Shown here: positions 19,766 to 28,294 of the stretch, one piece after another | Layout: the number at the start of each line of letters is the position of its first letter | How positions within the stretch are numbered: the stretch's first letter is position 1 | Origin: Paenibacillus phocaeensis | GTDB lineage: Bacteria > Bacillota > Bacilli > Paenibacillales > Paenibacillaceae | Assembly (NCBI RefSeq): GCF_900021165.1 | Contig: NZ_FCOQ01000009.1 | Location: forward strand, 309,409-373,408 | DNA length: 64,000 nucleotides | Direction: 5' to 3' | Position numbers and translations under genes: made by a program | The notes under the pieces: generated by a model | Databases searched by the model: none | The model's input: the letters and a program-made list of their open reading frames with translations, nothing else | What the model was told of the DNA's origin: nothing

Positions 19766-20488
19766 TTATTCCTCTTCCACCGCGATCCAGCGTTCCCGCC
19801 GTCCGATCAGCCAAACCGCAAAACCGAGCAGCAGCGCGGACGCCGTCAGCAGCGCGAACCGGTTCATCGGAAACGAATCCCCCGGCCGCAAATACGACGC
19901 GTACAGGGTCCATTGGCCCAGCCAGCTTCCTCCGCTGATCGTATCAAGCATCCAGACGGCAAATCCCAGGATCAGACCGCCATAGATTTTACGGAATCCA
20001 ATGATCCCCGCCACCGTCAGCGAAACAAGCAACACATAGGCCGGCAAATTTTGCAGCAGCAAAGCGGCGACGCTGATCTCGCTTTTCGGAATGGGGGCTG
20101 CGCCGCTCCACGGGTAGCGAACGGTCGTTATGGTTCCAAACCTCCCTAGGTAGACCGACATAAGGACGGCCCCGAGGCCCAGCGTAAGCAGGATAGCCAT
20201 CCCCCACTTGCGCAGTGCCAGCGCCCTCAGCGAGACGGGATAAGTGGCGATTAACTCCATGCCGCCTCCGCCGAGTTCCCGTTGAAACTGCAGCAAGGTC
20301 AACATGATCGCGACCGGAAACATCCCCATTTCCGAGAAATAATAAACGGTTCGCGGCCGCTCCGGGTCGCTGAGCACGATGCTGAGCAGGTACAACCCGA
20401 ACACCAGCAGCGTTACCCAGGCCATCGGCTGCTTATGCAGCCTGACATCAAAGCCAAGCCCCCGGCTCCAGCTTTTCATGTGCGTCAT
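19766..20488 (-). CDS. ABC-2 type permease-like membrane protein
   Basis: 240 aa with about six hydrophobic segments; soluble part short. Seen: KQPMAWVTLLVFGLYLLSIVL near the start and a large segment ending FAVWLIGRRERW. ATG at 20488 shares its A with the stop codon of the upstream gene (TGATG), so translation is coupled; an in-frame ATG at 20479 is possible. It likely pairs with the larger permease 20488-22671 and ATPase 22668-23555. Separated from the sigma gene by only 49 bp. Confidence 0.8.
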   Translation of the reverse strand: MTHMKSWSRGLGFDVRLHKQPMAWVTLLVFGLYLLSIVLSDPERPRTVYYFSEMGMFPVAIMLTLLQFQRELGGGGMELIATYPVSLRALALRKWGMAILLTLGLGAVLMSVYLGRFGTITTVRYPWSGAAPIPKSEISVAALLLQNLPAYVLLVSLTVAGIIGFRKIYGGLILGFAVWMLDTISGGSWLGQWTLYASYLRPGDSFPMNRFALLTASALLLGFAVWLIGRRERWIAVEEE

Positions 20489-22671
20489 CACTCGCCCATC
20501 ACCTTCTTCCACTCCTGTTCCCATTCTTCATACGGAATCCTGTTTTGAAGCGGCGCAGTCTCCGTCTCCGGAGGTTCGATTTCCAGACCTTTATCGTAAA
20601 AATAGTTCAGCACTTGCTTGACTTGCTTCTGTTTTCCTTCGTCAAAGGCGCGCCCCACCTCGCGAACCATCCGCAGCGCCAGCCCGTCCGGATCGTTCTC
20701 ATGCGGATTGTTGAACAAATAATAGAGCCTATTCCCGGGCGCCCCTGTCTTTAATTCTTCTTCGGAGTATCCCTTATGTTCCCGGTAATACAGGTACCAC
20801 ATCAATGAGCGGATTTGCTGGCGCACGTCCTCGCTTGTCTGCCCCAACCAGGCATCGCCCGCCATGGTGCCGAGCAGCATGTTGTCCATCAGAGACACCG
20901 CGTCCGCCTCCGGCTCCCCGTTCATCCAGTACATATAGTAAGTCCGATCGTTTTTCCGTTCAGACGTAGGCGTATGGGGATCATCGATCCAAAAATACTG
21001 CACGGTGTCCAGCTTCGGCTGATACCGCTCCACCCAGGATGTGAAATAAGCGTGCATATCCGCCCACTTCTCCAACAGTTCGCCGGCCACTCTCTCCTTG
21101 TAGGGGACGGTGATCATATTTACCGGAACTCCGGGATGGCTCAGCTCGATGAAATTTCCGCCAAGCAGCCGGATGTCGGTGACGTCCTTGCTTGCGAAGG
21201 TTTGCCCGTCGCCGTCCCGCCCGGTCTCCGTCAGATTGGCGTACAGCGGCGTTTTGAAGCCGGAGACGCGCAGGCGCACCTCCGCCGGCGGAAGACGCCG
21301 CTGATCCCAATTCAGATAGTCCGTTGCCAATTGCAGCTTCGAGCGGTTAAATTCTTCCTTCAAGTATACCGAGCGATGGCCCGCCAGGGGATACCAGGCG
21401 ATAAATTCCGGCAACAGGACGTTCTCTCCCTTTACAAAAGCGTAAAAAGCCCCTTGCGTAAAGTCCGTTGGCACGTAATCTTCGACTTTCCCGCTATATT
21501 CCAGTTCGACCTCAAGGGCGCTTTTTGGCGCTTCCTTCAAGTGGACGGTCAACGCTTCCCCCCGATGGTCAAACGATACCTCGGTGCCGTTTACCTTAAC
21601 CCGCTTTATGTTGAAAGCGCGGTTGAGCGTTAGCGGAAGCTCGCGGGCTCCCTCATCCAACTGGCCGGCCGGAATTTCCAGGTGCAGCTGAATTTGAAGG
21701 CGGTCGTTCGTTTCCCTTTTCAAGTCGATATCATAGCGCGAAATGTGAAAATCCGCCGGTTTTTCATCTCGAAATTGATCCTCCGTCTTCACGGAGGGGT
21801 CATGCACCTTTGCCTCATATTGGGCATAACGCTCCTTCCAGATCAGTCCGTAAGGAACAAACGCCCCGGCCGCGAGCAGCAGCGCCAAGCCGCCCGCCAT
21901 CCAGGAAGCCCAACGGCGTTTCGTCGGGCGCAGTTGGTTCAGGATGAGAACGCAAGCCACCAGCAACAACAGGGTAAAAGCCAGCACAAACCAGCGGGAA
22001 GCCGTCAACTCGTCGGAGATGAGGTGGATCCCCCAGGCTTCGGCGCTCATGTCCCCCGTTAGAAATAATCTGCTCAGATGAAAGACGCTGAGGTAAAACA
22101 AACCGCTGCGGCTGAGCAGAAAGAGATCCATAAAGAACGTGCCGAACATCCAGGCGCAAAACGCGATCAGATAGACGACGCGGTTGCCGATGCACACCGC
22201 CAGCAGCATAGCCAGCGCCAGGGTGACAATATAGGACACTTCATAAGAGATCGTGAAAAACGCCGTGTACTCCCAGGTTACCCCGGGGGCGACGCCGGTT
22301 CGCGCCGACGCCCAGGCAAAAGCCGCCCCGGCCAAGACGGTAAACGGTGTAAAGTACAGCAAGCCGGCCAGATATTTCGCCGAGATGCGGGCGGCGTAAG
22401 AGACCGGCAGGGCCGCACTCCATTCGTAAGCGGCGCGCCGGACGTCCCTGCGCACGGTCAACACGCCAAGCAGCATAACCAGACCGAGACTTAAGGTGTT
22501 CATGAGCGCCAGCAGCGTATACGCGTCGTCGTAAAATCCGCCATACGGACCCGTTACTTTCCCGAGGTTCCAAAACAGCACCAGGCCAAACAACAGCGGC
22601 AGAGCAAGCAGCCACGGATTGCGGAACATCATCCGCAGTTCAAATTGAAACAGGCGTTGCCATCGGTTCAT
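20488..22671 (-). CDS. ABC permease fused to an M1-aminopeptidase-like domain lacking HEXXH
   Basis: 727 aa. Residues 1-270 hold six to seven transmembrane segments of ABC-2 permease type; after a membrane segment near 255-275 comes a ~450-residue extracellular part resembling the N-terminal and catalytic folds of M1 aminopeptidases (FHISRYDIDLKRE, LEVELEYSGKVEDY, PEFIAWYPLAGHR, and the ELLEKWADMHAYFTSWV region). No HEXXH zinc motif occurs anywhere; the stretch where it would fall reads VSLMDNMLLGTMAGDAWLG. I infer a catalytically dead peptide-binding module. Overlaps the ATPase gene by 4 nt upstream and the next permease by 1 nt. Confidence 0.8.
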   Translation of the reverse strand: MNRWQRLFQFELRMMFRNPWLLALPLLFGLVLFWNLGKVTGPYGGFYDDAYTLLALMNTLSLGLVMLLGVLTVRRDVRRAAYEWSAALPVSYAARISAKYLAGLLYFTPFTVLAGAAFAWASARTGVAPGVTWEYTAFFTISYEVSYIVTLALAMLLAVCIGNRVVYLIAFCAWMFGTFFMDLFLLSRSGLFYLSVFHLSRLFLTGDMSAEAWGIHLISDELTASRWFVLAFTLLLLVACVLILNQLRPTKRRWASWMAGGLALLLAAGAFVPYGLIWKERYAQYEAKVHDPSVKTEDQFRDEKPADFHISRYDIDLKRETNDRLQIQLHLEIPAGQLDEGARELPLTLNRAFNIKRVKVNGTEVSFDHRGEALTVHLKEAPKSALEVELEYSGKVEDYVPTDFTQGAFYAFVKGENVLLPEFIAWYPLAGHRSVYLKEEFNRSKLQLATDYLNWDQRRLPPAEVRLRVSGFKTPLYANLTETGRDGDGQTFASKDVTDIRLLGGNFIELSHPGVPVNMITVPYKERVAGELLEKWADMHAYFTSWVERYQPKLDTVQYFWIDDPHTPTSERKNDRTYYMYWMNGEPEADAVSLMDNMLLGTMAGDAWLGQTSEDVRQQIRSLMWYLYYREHKGYSEEELKTGAPGNRLYYLFNNPHENDPDGLALRMVREVGRAFDEGKQKQVKQVLNYFYDKGLEIEPPETETAPLQNRIPYEEWEQEWKKVMGE

Positions 22672-23555
22672 CGCCCAGCCGCCCCTTCCGTCCGGCCCAT
22701 GCGCAGCAGAGCCAAATACCCGTCCTCCAGGGTGGGAGGAACAGGGATCGCATCGGTCCCGGACGGCGGCGCTTCACCGATGATCCGGCACAGCAGCCCC
22801 CCGTCGACCGGCCGCGTAGACACGACGGACATCGGGTCCAGACCAGCGAACTGGCTTTCCGAGAGCCGGCCTTCCCAGACTTTGCCGCGCCCGAATTCCT
22901 GCAGGTCGGCCAATTCGCCGGACAGTTTGACTTTGCCTTTGTCCAGCACGGCGATCTGCCGGCAGTTGCTTTCGATATCGGCGACGATGTGCGTCGACAG
23001 CAGCACGATCCGGCCCAAGCTGAAGCGGGTCAGCAGATTGCGGAAGCGGACGCGCTCCTCGGGATCCAGACCAGCGGTCGGCTCGTCCACGATCAGCACC
23101 TGCGGCGAACCCAGCAGCGCCTGGGCGATCCCGAGACGGCGTTTCATGCCCCCGGAGTAGGTTTGCACTCTTCTTCGCGCCTTATCCTTCAGGTTGACCT
23201 GTTCCAGCAGCGCGTCGATTTCCGCCTTGCGCTTCTTCTTGTCCGTCATCCCTTTCATGACGGCAACGTAATCGAGGTATTCCACACCGGTCAACTGCGG
23301 GTACACCTGGAACTGCTGCGGCAAATAACCGATAAGGCGGCGGATTTCCTCCGCCTGGCGCAGCGGCACGCCGAAGACGGTCGCCTCACCCGAGGTGGGC
23401 GGCGTAAGCGTGGCCAGAATACGCATCAGCGACGACTTGCCGGCCCCGTTCGGGCCGAGCAGACCGACCATGCCCTCGTTCAGCGTTAAGGTGACCTCAT
23501 CCAGCGCCAAACCGCCGCGCCCATATTTTTTCGATAAATGATCCATCTGTATCAT
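22668..23555 (-). CDS. ABC transporter ATP-binding protein
   Basis: 295 aa. Walker A GPNGAGKSS, signature YSGGMKRRLGIAQ, Walker B VLIVDEPTAGLDPEE, H-loop LSTHIV. The C-terminal tail (GKVWEGRLSESQFAGLDP) is like that of the ATPase at 17407-18258, suggesting the two modules are paralogous. First gene of the minus-strand block; AGAGG lies 6 nt before the ATG. Likely drives the two permeases that follow. Confidence 0.92.
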   Translation of the reverse strand: MIQMDHLSKKYGRGGLALDEVTLTLNEGMVGLLGPNGAGKSSLMRILATLTPPTSGEATVFGVPLRQAEEIRRLIGYLPQQFQVYPQLTGVEYLDYVAVMKGMTDKKKRKAEIDALLEQVNLKDKARRRVQTYSGGMKRRLGIAQALLGSPQVLIVDEPTAGLDPEERVRFRNLLTRFSLGRIVLLSTHIVADIESNCRQIAVLDKGKVKLSGELADLQEFGRGKVWEGRLSESQFAGLDPMSVVSTRPVDGGLLCRIIGEAPPSGTDAIPVPPTLEDGYLALLRMGRTEGAAGR

Positions 23556-23661
23556 ATTGTTCCTCTTTTCCGAAATCGTGATTCTCAGCCTTCCGCGGTA
23601 GGCTTCTGTTCCTGTAACGGGGGCGGCGGCAAAAAAGTTTTAAATGCGAGTTCACGAATTC

Positions 23662-23704
23662 AAAAAAAGGATGCTACCCCACAACCGCTCTGGAATAGCA
23701 CCCT
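23662..23704 (-). terminator. terminator of deoC
   Basis: On the minus strand GG.TGCTA...TAGCA.CC followed by T7, about 80 nt after the deoC stop. Confidence 0.7.
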
Positions 23705-23781
23705 GTTTCTCTATCTTGCTTCAGCTTATAGACCTATATACCGAGCGGGATCGCACCGGACTACCTTCAATCGTCTTAATA

Positions 23782-24462
23782 TTAATATGCGTTCTGCCCG
23801 CTTTGACCCTGGGCAATCGCCACGCCGGCGCTCGTGCCGAGACGCGTCGCTCCCGCCCGGATCATCGCTTCGGCATCGGCCAGCGAACGCACGCCGCCGG
23901 AAGCCTTCACGCCAACGTCCGGTCCGACCGTTTTGCGCATTAACGCCACCGCTTCCACGGTCGCGCCGCCGGTTGAAAAGCCGGTCGACGTCTTGACGAA
24001 ATCCGCTCCGGCTTCAACGGACAGCTTGCTGGCCCGCACGATTTCCTCGTCGGTGAGCAGGCAGGTCTCGATGATGACCTTCACCAGCGCTTTGCCGGCA
24101 GCAGACTGAACGACCCCGGCGATATCGCGGCGGACGAAATCGTCGTCGCCGTCTTTGAGCGCGCCGATGTTGATGACCATATCGACTTCGCCGGCCCCTT
24201 CGGCAATGGCATGGGCGGCTTCAAACGCCTTCACTTCCGGAGCCGAAGCTCCCAGCGGAAAGCCGATCACCGTGCAAACTTTAACCGGCGAGTCCTTCAG
24301 CACCTCCGCAGCCGTCTTCACCCAGGTCGGGTTGACGCACACCGAAGCGAAGCCGTACTGCTTGGCTTCCTCAGCCAACTTGATGATTGCCGCGCGTCCG
24401 GCGTCCGCTTTCAGCAGCGTATGATCGATCATGGCGGTAATGGATTGAGTCGAATTTGACAA
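23782..24462 (-). CDS. deoC: deoxyribose-phosphate aldolase
   Basis: 226 aa cytosolic class I aldolase that splits 2-deoxyribose 5-phosphate into glyceraldehyde 3-phosphate and acetaldehyde. Seen: [33 protein letters not shown], Schiff-base lysine in [14 protein letters not shown] and the KASGGVRS loop. Start is TTG at 24462, decided by the strong GGAGG 7 nt upstream; the first in-frame ATG (at IDHTLL) would remove conserved sequence. Stands alone. Confidence 0.95.
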   Translation of the reverse strand: MSNSTQSITAMIDHTLLKADAGRAAIIKLAEEAKQYGFASVCVNPTWVKTAAEVLKDSPVKVCTVIGFPLGASAPEVKAFEAAHAIAEGAGEVDMVINIGALKDGDDDFVRRDIAGVVQSAAGKALVKVIIETCLLTDEEIVRASKLSVEAGADFVKTSTGFSTGGATVEAVALMRKTVGPDVGVKASGGVRSLADAEAMIRAGATRLGTSAGVAIAQGQSGQNAY

Positions 24463-24510
24463 GGAAATTCCTCCGTTCGTGTTTCGAAGTTCTTTACAGC
24501 TAAGGGGTTC

Positions 24511-25092
24511 TCAATATAAGCTGGAAATCATTACACCGCTCGGCAGCTTGAACGGGTGTTCGGGGCTAATATGATCATAGAACATGATGCCGTTCAGATG
24601 ATCGATTTCATGCTGCATTACAATGGCATCAAAGCCTTTGAACCGCAGCTTGATTTCGTTGCCGGCTTCGTCGTAAGCCTTCACCTGAACCTTCTCGTAA
24701 CGCGGAACGAAGCCCTGCACCGGCCGGTCAACCGACAGGCAGCCCTCGCTCTCCGGCAAATACGTCATTGCCTGGGAATGGCTGATAATCTTCGGGTTAT
24801 ACATCGCGATCGGCCGATCCTGACCGTTCTCGTCCGTCAGCAGAGCGGCGAACATCCGCTTGTTCAGCCCGATCTGGTTCGCCGATAAGCCCACGCCTGC
24901 CCGCAGCTTGTATTTCTTCGCTATTTCCGGATCCTGGCTGTTCTTCAGAAACTGCAGCATCGCCGCCATTTCCTCGCGGTCCTCTTCGGTCGGGGGAATG
25001 CTGACCGGCTCCGTCACCACTCGAAGAATAGGTTCCCCTTCCCTTACAATATCATCCATCGTAATGATATAATCGCGGTTGAATTTAGTCAT
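24511..25092 (-). CDS. def: peptide deformylase
   Basis: 193 aa metalloenzyme removing the formyl group from nascent proteins. Seen: motif 1 GVGLSANQIG (family GxGLAAxQ, here Ser/Asn), motif 2 EGCLS, motif 3 QHEIDHLNG with the HEXXH metal site. The insertion-rich N-terminal part (PPTEEDREEMAAMLQFLKNSQ) is typical of Gram-positive type 2 enzymes. ATG at 25092 overlaps the end of the upstream HTH gene by 8 nt; a second in-frame ATG (MDDIVREG) at 25059 is possible. Confidence 0.95.
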   Translation of the reverse strand: MTKFNRDYIITMDDIVREGEPILRVVTEPVSIPPTEEDREEMAAMLQFLKNSQDPEIAKKYKLRAGVGLSANQIGLNKRMFAALLTDENGQDRPIAMYNPKIISHSQAMTYLPESEGCLSVDRPVQGFVPRYEKVQVKAYDEAGNEIKLRFKGFDAIVMQHEIDHLNGIMFYDHISPEHPFKLPSGVMISSLY

Positions 25093-25276
25093 AAATAAAC
25101 AGTTCATCCACCTTCGTCTGCAAAATATGCGCAAGCTTGAAAGCAAGCTCCAGCGTCGGGTCGTACCGGTTGTTCTCCACGCTATTGATCGTTTGGCGCG
25201 TTACGCCGCATTCCGCAGCCAGCTCGTTCTGGGTTAAGCCCAGCCGCTTGCGAAATTGCTTGATCTTATTGTTCAT
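25085..25276 (-). CDS. small XRE-type HTH regulator
   Basis: 63 aa, one helix-turn-helix domain (FRKRLGLTQNELAAECGVTRQTINSVENNRYDPTL), then LQTKVDELFIYD, the usual end of this small YvaO-like group. ATG at 25276 with GGTGG 5 nt upstream is chosen because family members begin MNNKIK; the frame runs on to 25369. It overlaps def by 8 nt, so the two may be co-translated. Target unknown. Confidence 0.82.
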   Translation of the reverse strand: MNNKIKQFRKRLGLTQNELAAECGVTRQTINSVENNRYDPTLELAFKLAHILQTKVDELFIYD

Positions 25277-25344
25277 CGGCACCACCAAAATGTCAAAAGT
25301 TTTGGACTTCATCATCGTATCACGCCCCGACGGACCTGTCAAAA

Positions 25345-25701
25345 TCAAGATTTCATCTTGATCCCCCAAACGGAATCCTTCCGGAATTCAGCCGCTTCCC
25401 GCAGTCCCGGAAGCCGCTCATCCTCCGGATAATGCTGTTCCAAATAGCGAACGTACGCTTCGCGAAGACGAATCTCCTGATCCAGCTTATTAAATTCGCT
25501 CGGGTGCTTCTCCAGCCGCGCCAATGCGGCATCCCAGCGCGCCAGATCCGCCTTCGTTGTCCGGCCTTTGCGGGTCCGCTCCGCCAGCAAGGTCAGCTCT
25601 TCATAAGAGTCCCGAAGCTTGGCCGAATATTTGAACTTCCGGTTAAACAAACCCAGCCCGACGATGACCAGGAAAAAGATGATCCACGCCCCAATCTCCA
25701 T
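25345..25701 (-). CDS. hypothetical membrane-anchored protein, 118 aa
   Basis: N-terminal hydrophobic helix (IGAWIIFFLVIVGLGLF) followed by a soluble, charged helical region. Ribosome site GGGAGGTGG precedes the ATG at 25701. It lies just before the HTH-def pair, same strand, with 68 bp to the HTH start. Family not recognised. Confidence 0.7.
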   Translation of the reverse strand: MEIGAWIIFFLVIVGLGLFNRKFKYSAKLRDSYEELTLLAERTRKGRTTKADLARWDAALARLEKHPSEFNKLDQEIRLREAYVRYLEQHYPEDERLPGLREAAEFRKDSVWGIKMKS

Positions 25702-25721
25702 GTTCCGCCACCTCCCTCACA

Positions 25722-25752
25722 CAAAAATAAAAGCTCCCGCTTCCAGGAGCCG
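25722..25752 (-). terminator. terminator of the YqkE-like gene
   Basis: On the minus strand GCTCC-TGGAAGCG-GGAGC followed by TTTTATTTTT. Confidence 0.75.
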
Positions 25753-25767
25753 CTATACTTTGATCCC

Positions 25768-26034
25768 TTATTTATACTTGTGCCAGTCCAGATCGCTCGT
25801 ATTCAGCAGGTGTTCGAAATCGTTATCGAGCCGCTTCTGTTCGGCCCGGCGCGCTTCCTCCTTGCGGAGTCGGGCTTCCTCCTGGCGGCGTTCCTCATCC
25901 TTCTTCAGCTCATTGGCTTGCGCCTTCAGCTTGGCGAGCGTATCTTCGCCAAGGAGATCCTTCAGCGTGGCCGGTTTATCCGCCGCGCCATTGGCCGGCG
26001 CCCCTTGCGCGGAACGTGCTTTCTTCTTGCTCAT
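25768..26034 (-). CDS. YqkE-like protein (DUF3886)
   Basis: 88 aa, highly charged. The N-terminus is low complexity (KKKARSAQGAPANGAADK), then TLKDLLGEDTLAKLKAQANELK and a long charged coiled-coil-like helix (DEERRQEEARLRKEEARRAEQ), ending LDWHKYK. Matches the B. subtilis YqkE group of unknown function. GAGGTG 10 nt upstream of ATG. Confidence 0.8.
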   Translation of the reverse strand: MSKKKARSAQGAPANGAADKPATLKDLLGEDTLAKLKAQANELKKDEERRQEEARLRKEEARRAEQKRLDNDFEHLLNTSDLDWHKYK

Positions 26035-26149
26035 GGATGCTTCACCTCGGTTTCCTTGCGATCCTCTATGTTCAAGCCTAAAGTATCACAGGCGAAAAAT
26101 CGTTGTCAATTGGAAACGCCGCAACTATCGGTGACGACGGAGGTTGATC

Positions 26150-26728
26150 TCATCCGCGCGGCCGGGCAAGTTGATCCAATCCCCCAAGGAACAAGCTGAG
26201 ATTAAACTGCAGACTGTCCATTAGTTCCAGCGGAAGGCCAAACGCTCCGCGCCGTTCCAACGAGGCGAAGCCATGGATCAAGCTCCGCAGTCCGCGAACG
26301 GCATGCAGGGCCTGATCGTTCGTTAAGGAGTAACCGCCAAGATGCTGCAGGATCAGATCTACGATACGCCCCCCTGCTGCCTGCAGCGCCGGATCATCTG
26401 GACTAGGCGCAGCCTGGGCCGCATCGTACTGGCCGGGATAAGCATAAGCAAATTCCAGGTACGCCTTGGCAAAACGGCGGATCGCCGCTTCCCCTGCGCC
26501 ATCTCCGATGCGGGAGAAAATATGTTCATAGAGCCGGTCCAGGGCGTATTTCGCCAACTCTGCGCGAATCTGCTCCAGCCCGCTCACATGGTTATAAAGG
26601 GAAGGCGGCCGGATTCCCAATTTCTTGGCCACTGAAGTGATCGTAACGGCCTCCAAGCCCTCGGCATCCGCCACTTCCACGGCTGCCATCAAGACCGCCG
26701 TGCGGTCAATCCCGATTCTCGGCGACAT
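26150..26728 (-). CDS. TetR family transcriptional regulator
   Basis: 192 aa. N-terminal HTH (VTITSVAKKLGIRPPSLYNHVSGLEQIRAEL) and a C-terminal WHG-type ligand domain (ALHAVRGLRSLIHGFASLE). ATG at 26728 is chosen because AGAGGAGG is 6 nt upstream; ATG at 26734 touches the ribosome site. The gene overlaps the 3' end of the upstream MBL hydrolase gene, so both come from one transcript. Two palindromes before the MBL gene (27512-27556) are its likely operators. Confidence 0.9.
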   Translation of the reverse strand: MSPRIGIDRTAVLMAAVEVADAEGLEAVTITSVAKKLGIRPPSLYNHVSGLEQIRAELAKYALDRLYEHIFSRIGDGAGEAAIRRFAKAYLEFAYAYPGQYDAAQAAPSPDDPALQAAGGRIVDLILQHLGGYSLTNDQALHAVRGLRSLIHGFASLERRGAFGLPLELMDSLQFNLSLFLGGLDQLARPRG

Positions 26729-27491
26729 GCCCATCCTCCTCTCGGTCGGTTCCCGCCGCTGCGGCTGCGGCTGTTGCCGGCTTCAGGCCGAGTGCGCGCT
26801 CGGCAGCCGCTATCGCTTTGGCAATGGCGTCCGCCGGCTGCTCCAGCACCGGCCCGTGTCCGGCTGCCAGCAGCGACGGCTTCAGGCCGGCCAGCTTGCG
26901 GGCGCTGGCCAATGCGGTTTCCTTGTGCCAGGTCGCCAGCGCCGGAAACGGGAACAGCGGGCGGAGCGTGCCGCTCACGGCGATGCCTGCCCGGGTTTGG
27001 AAGGCGTCGCCCGCAATAAGCGCGCCGCTGCGCGTGTCGAGCAGGGCGAACGATCCCGGCGTATGGCCCGGTGCGGCCACGGCCAGCAACGAACCGATGC
27101 GGTCTCCATCCGTGAACGTGAGATCGGCACGGGTGATCAGCTTCTTCGGCACCCCGCCGCGAATCGGAGTGGAAGGCTCCCCGGGATCAAGCGAGACATC
27201 GCCGTTCATGAGGCGAGCATCGCGGGCGGATACGTAGACCGGAACCTCGGGGAGCGCAGCTTTCAAAGCATCCAGTGCGCCGATATGATCATCGTGGACA
27301 TGGGTCAGAACGATCCGTACCAACGGCTTCCCGGTTTCTTGCACCGCCTGAAGGATGCCCTTTGCGCTGTACGGCAACGCTGCATCGATTAAGGTGATGC
27401 CCTCCTCTTCCTTCACCAGATAACAATTTACCGGAAACAACCGCGGCATAAAAGACAGCTGTGTTAACTGCCCGTATGTTGTTTTTCGCAT
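26706..27491 (-). CDS. MBL-fold metallo-hydrolase (glyoxalase II/lactonase-like)
   Basis: 261 aa. Metal motif THVHDDHIG, APGHTPGS, AGDAFQT and late AGHGP, the standard class B beta-lactamase-fold layout. N-terminal PVNCYLVKEEEGITLIDAAL is typical of small hydrolases of the lactonase/glyoxalase branch. The C-terminus is Ala-rich (KPATAAAAAAGTDRE). First gene of a two-gene unit with the TetR regulator. Substrate unknown; probably a compound sensed by the TetR protein. Confidence 0.88.
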   Translation of the reverse strand: MRKTTYGQLTQLSFMPRLFPVNCYLVKEEEGITLIDAALPYSAKGILQAVQETGKPLVRIVLTHVHDDHIGALDALKAALPEVPVYVSARDARLMNGDVSLDPGEPSTPIRGGVPKKLITRADLTFTDGDRIGSLLAVAAPGHTPGSFALLDTRSGALIAGDAFQTRAGIAVSGTLRPLFPFPALATWHKETALASARKLAGLKPSLLAAGHGPVLEQPADAIAKAIAAAERALGLKPATAAAAAAGTDREEDGHVAENRD

Positions 27492-27511
27492 CTTTCTCGC
27501 CTCTCTCTCCG

Positions 27512-27556
27512 AAAACTAAAACCTTTAGTTTTAATTTAAACTAATATATTTAGTTT
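27512..27556. promoter_or_regulatory. two palindromic operators before the MBL/TetR operon
   Basis: AAAACTAAA-ACC-TTTAGTTTT (27512-27532, perfect 9-bp arms) and AAACTAA-N5-TTAGTTT (27538-27556, perfect 7-bp arms) share the half-site AAACTAA. The positions and shape fit autoregulation by the TetR protein. Confidence 0.72.
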
Positions 27557-27658
27557 TGCAAGAGGCATTTTTCATTTTTTTAAGTCGTACAAGCGTACCG
27601 GATTGAATATGCTGTACAAGCAGCCCATTCATTTTTCCGACTTTTGGAGGTTTTCGCC

Positions 27659-28291
27659 ATGAACAGCTTTCTTAGCTACGTGCTACTTGGTTTATCTTTA
27701 TCCGCCCCGATCGGACCCGTGAACGCCGCCCAACTGGACAAAGGCATCCGCGGCGGATTCCTTCACGCCTGGTTCGTTGGCCTGGGCGCCCTCGCCGCCG
27801 ACCTGGCGTACATGCTGCTCGTATATTTCGGGGTTGTACACTTCCTGAATACGCCGTTTATGAAAACCTTTCTCTGGTTGTTTGGATTCTTCGTACTCAC
27901 CTATATCGGAATCGACAGCCTGAAGCAAGCCGGCAAAATCCCCGAAGGGGAAATGAGAGGCAGCGAGCCGCTGCGCAAATCGTTCCTGTCCGGATTTCTG
28001 ATGTCCGTCAGCAACCCGCTGTCCATTTTGTTCTGGCTGGGAATCTACGGTTCGGTATTGGCCCAGGCCTCCGCAACGATGGGAACCCCGGAGCTGATCC
28101 TTAATAGCAGCGCCATTATCATTGGTCTGCTGCTTTGGGATTTCACTATGGCCGGGTTTGCCAGCGTGTTCCGTAGACTGCTGACCCACCGAATTTTGGT
28201 CTTCATTTCGGTATTGTCCGGCATATCCCTGATCGGGTTCGGCCTTTATTTCGGTTATCAAGCCGCCCTGCTGCTGGCTGAGCGGCTTTAG
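27659..28291 (+). CDS. LysE family amino acid exporter
   Basis: 210 aa, about six transmembrane helices. N-terminal LSLSAPIGPVNAAQLDKGIRGG is the LysE/RhtB signature, followed by FLSGFLMSVSNPLSILFWLGIYG. Exports an amino acid or a related metabolite; substrate not identifiable. GGAGG 8 nt upstream of ATG at 27659. Confidence 0.92.
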   Translation: MNSFLSYVLLGLSLSAPIGPVNAAQLDKGIRGGFLHAWFVGLGALAADLAYMLLVYFGVVHFLNTPFMKTFLWLFGFFVLTYIGIDSLKQAGKIPEGEMRGSEPLRKSFLSGFLMSVSNPLSILFWLGIYGSVLAQASATMGTPELILNSSAIIIGLLLWDFTMAGFASVFRRLLTHRILVFISVLSGISLIGFGLYFGYQAALLLAERL

Positions 28292-28294
28292 GTT

